Under the pieces are notes generated by a model. The model saw only the letters and a program-made list of their open reading frames with translations. It did no database searches and was not told where the DNA came from. Shown here piece by piece: positions 4,763-5,702 of a stretch of 5,702 nt of DNA. The stretch is from Peptostreptococcaceae bacterium (GTDB taxonomy: Bacteria; Bacillota; Clostridia; Peptostreptococcales; Anaerovoracaceae): NCBI GenBank assembly GCA_016650115.1, contig JAENWI010000110.1, positions 1 through 5,702 on the forward strand, read 5' to 3'. The first letter of the stretch is position 1, and each line of letters begins with the position of its first letter. The translations under genes were made by a program, and so were the position numbers.

Positions 4763-5702
4763 ATGAATAATTTATATAAACCTGTTGATTCGTTAAAATC
4801 GCCTAGATTTTGCGGTATAAAAACATTTATGAGGGTCCCATTTATTAGAGAAACAGAAGGAGTGGATGTTGCTATTGTAGGTATACCTTTCGATACAGCA
4901 TCAACTTACCGCACGGGTTCTAGGTTTGGCCCAGCAGCTATAAGAGACATGTCGGTTACAGTTAGACCATATAATATAAATATGGAAATAAATAGTTTCG
5001 ATTATATTTCTGTAATTGATTATGGAGATTTTGATATTATTCCTGGCTATATAGAGGAGAGTTACAAGATAATAGAAGAAGAATTGACCAAACTAATGAA
5101 TAGTGATGTAATTCCTATATGTTTGGGTGGAGACCATTCTATTACTTTAGGTGAACTCAGAGCGGCAGCAAAAAAACATGGGCCATTAGCATTGGTTCAT
5201 TTTGATTCTCATACGGACACTGTTGATTCATATTTTGGAAAGCCATATAATCATGGCACGCCATTTTATCATGCTATAAAAGAAGGATTAATAGATACGG
5301 AACACTCAATCCAAGTTGGGATGCGTGGTAATCTTTATACCCCTAATGCACTCAAAGACTCTGAAGATTTGGGGTTACAAGTTATAACGGCAAGAGAAAT
5401 GCACCAAATAGGAATGGATGAGACATCTAAACGAATCTTAGCTAGAGCTGATGGGAGAAAAGCATTTCTGACATTTGATATCGACTTTGTTGATCCTGCT
5501 TATGCGCCAGGAACCGGCACTATAGAAATCGGCGGATTTACAAGTTATGAGACCATGGAATTAATTAGAGGCATAAAAGATTTGAATGCGGTTGCTTTTG
5601 ATCTTGTTGAAGTGGCTCCTTCCTACGATCCTACTCAAATAACGGCAAATTTAGCAGCCAATATTGTTCATGATTTTATTGCAATGGTTGCATTAAAGAA
5701 AA
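4763..5702 (+). CDS. Agmatinase/guanidino-acid ureohydrolase (3' end cut by window)
   Basis: At least 313 residues are visible with no stop, close to the usual full length of 300-320, so only a few codons are likely missing. It is a metal-dependent ureohydrolase of the arginase/agmatinase family, which releases urea from a guanidino compound. The metal ligands are all present: His125 in GGDHS; Asp148, His150 and Asp152 in HFDSHTD; and Asp239 and Asp241 in TFDIDFVDPAYAPGTGT. Other family blocks are YRTGSRFGPAAIR (49-61), NHGTPFYHAIKEGLID (163-178), QVGMRG (184-189) and VEVAPSYDPTQIT (282-294). The family usually has Pro after GTGT, but here it is Ile254, and GGFTSYE replaces the more usual GG-x-T-x-RE, which may affect substrate choice. 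Agmatine, guanidinobutyrate, guanidinopropionate or a related guanidino compound are candidates. It is probably cytoplasmic and needs manganese or a similar metal. The sigma-54 promoter just upstream suggests induction by substrate through the PAS activator. Confidence 0.93.
   Translation, partial: MNNLYKPVDSLKSPRFCGIKTFMRVPFIRETEGVDVAIVGIPFDTASTYRTGSRFGPAAIRDMSVTVRPYNINMEINSFDYISVIDYGDFDIIPGYIEESYKIIEEELTKLMNSDVIPICLGGDHSITLGELRAAAKKHGPLALVHFDSHTDTVDSYFGKPYNHGTPFYHAIKEGLIDTEHSIQVGMRGNLYTPNALKDSEDLGLQVITAREMHQIGMDETSKRILARADGRKAFLTFDIDFVDPAYAPGTGTIEIGGFTSYETMELIRGIKDLNAVAFDLVEVAPSYDPTQITANLAANIVHDFIAMVALKK

Overview
The window looks like chromosomal DNA from a low-GC Firmicute, most likely a clostridial-type anaerobe. 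The grounds are the AT-rich sequence, GGAGG-like ribosome binding sites, a Gram-positive-style lipoprotein, and a PAS/AAA+ sigma-54 activator paired with a -24/-12 promoter. The genus cannot be named from the sequence alone.

Left part (1-1763): the end of a tightly spaced operon on the + strand. It holds the last 31 codons of an upstream gene, a complete isochorismatase-fold cysteine hydrolase, and a lipoprotein solute-binding protein of the glycine betaine/OpuAC type. A perfect 18-bp hairpin followed by T residues ends the operon. The partial first gene resembles the C-terminal part of the second, so the operon probably carries tandem hydrolase paralogs. No permease or ATPase for the binding protein is visible.

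Middle part (1764-3026): a gene-poor stretch with signs of decay. It contains an imperfect inverted-repeat unit of about 220 bp that encloses most of a small minus-strand ORF, and a 26-codon ORF with a very good ribosome binding site. It also has a second small ORF with a good ribosome binding site that is cut by an in-frame TGA, and two near-identical copies of a TGCAA/TTGCA dyad 30 bp apart. None of the small proteins is recognised.

Right part (3027-5702): a probable sigma-A promoter drives a PAS-AAA+-HTH sigma-54-dependent activator. This is followed by a spacer with repeated TGCAC half-sites, a terminator, a near-consensus sigma-54 promoter, and an agmatinase/guanidino-acid ureohydrolase that runs off the window end. 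The simplest reading is that the activator senses a small ligand through its PAS domain, binds the TGCAC sites and switches on the ureohydrolase. The left and right parts differ in isoleucine codon use, so they may have different histories. A shared pathway linking the amidohydrolases, the betaine-type binding protein and the ureohydrolase is possible but unproven. I see no clear evidence of a wholly new system; the regulatory module at 4530-4722 and the inverted-repeat unit at 1787-2007 are the best leads.
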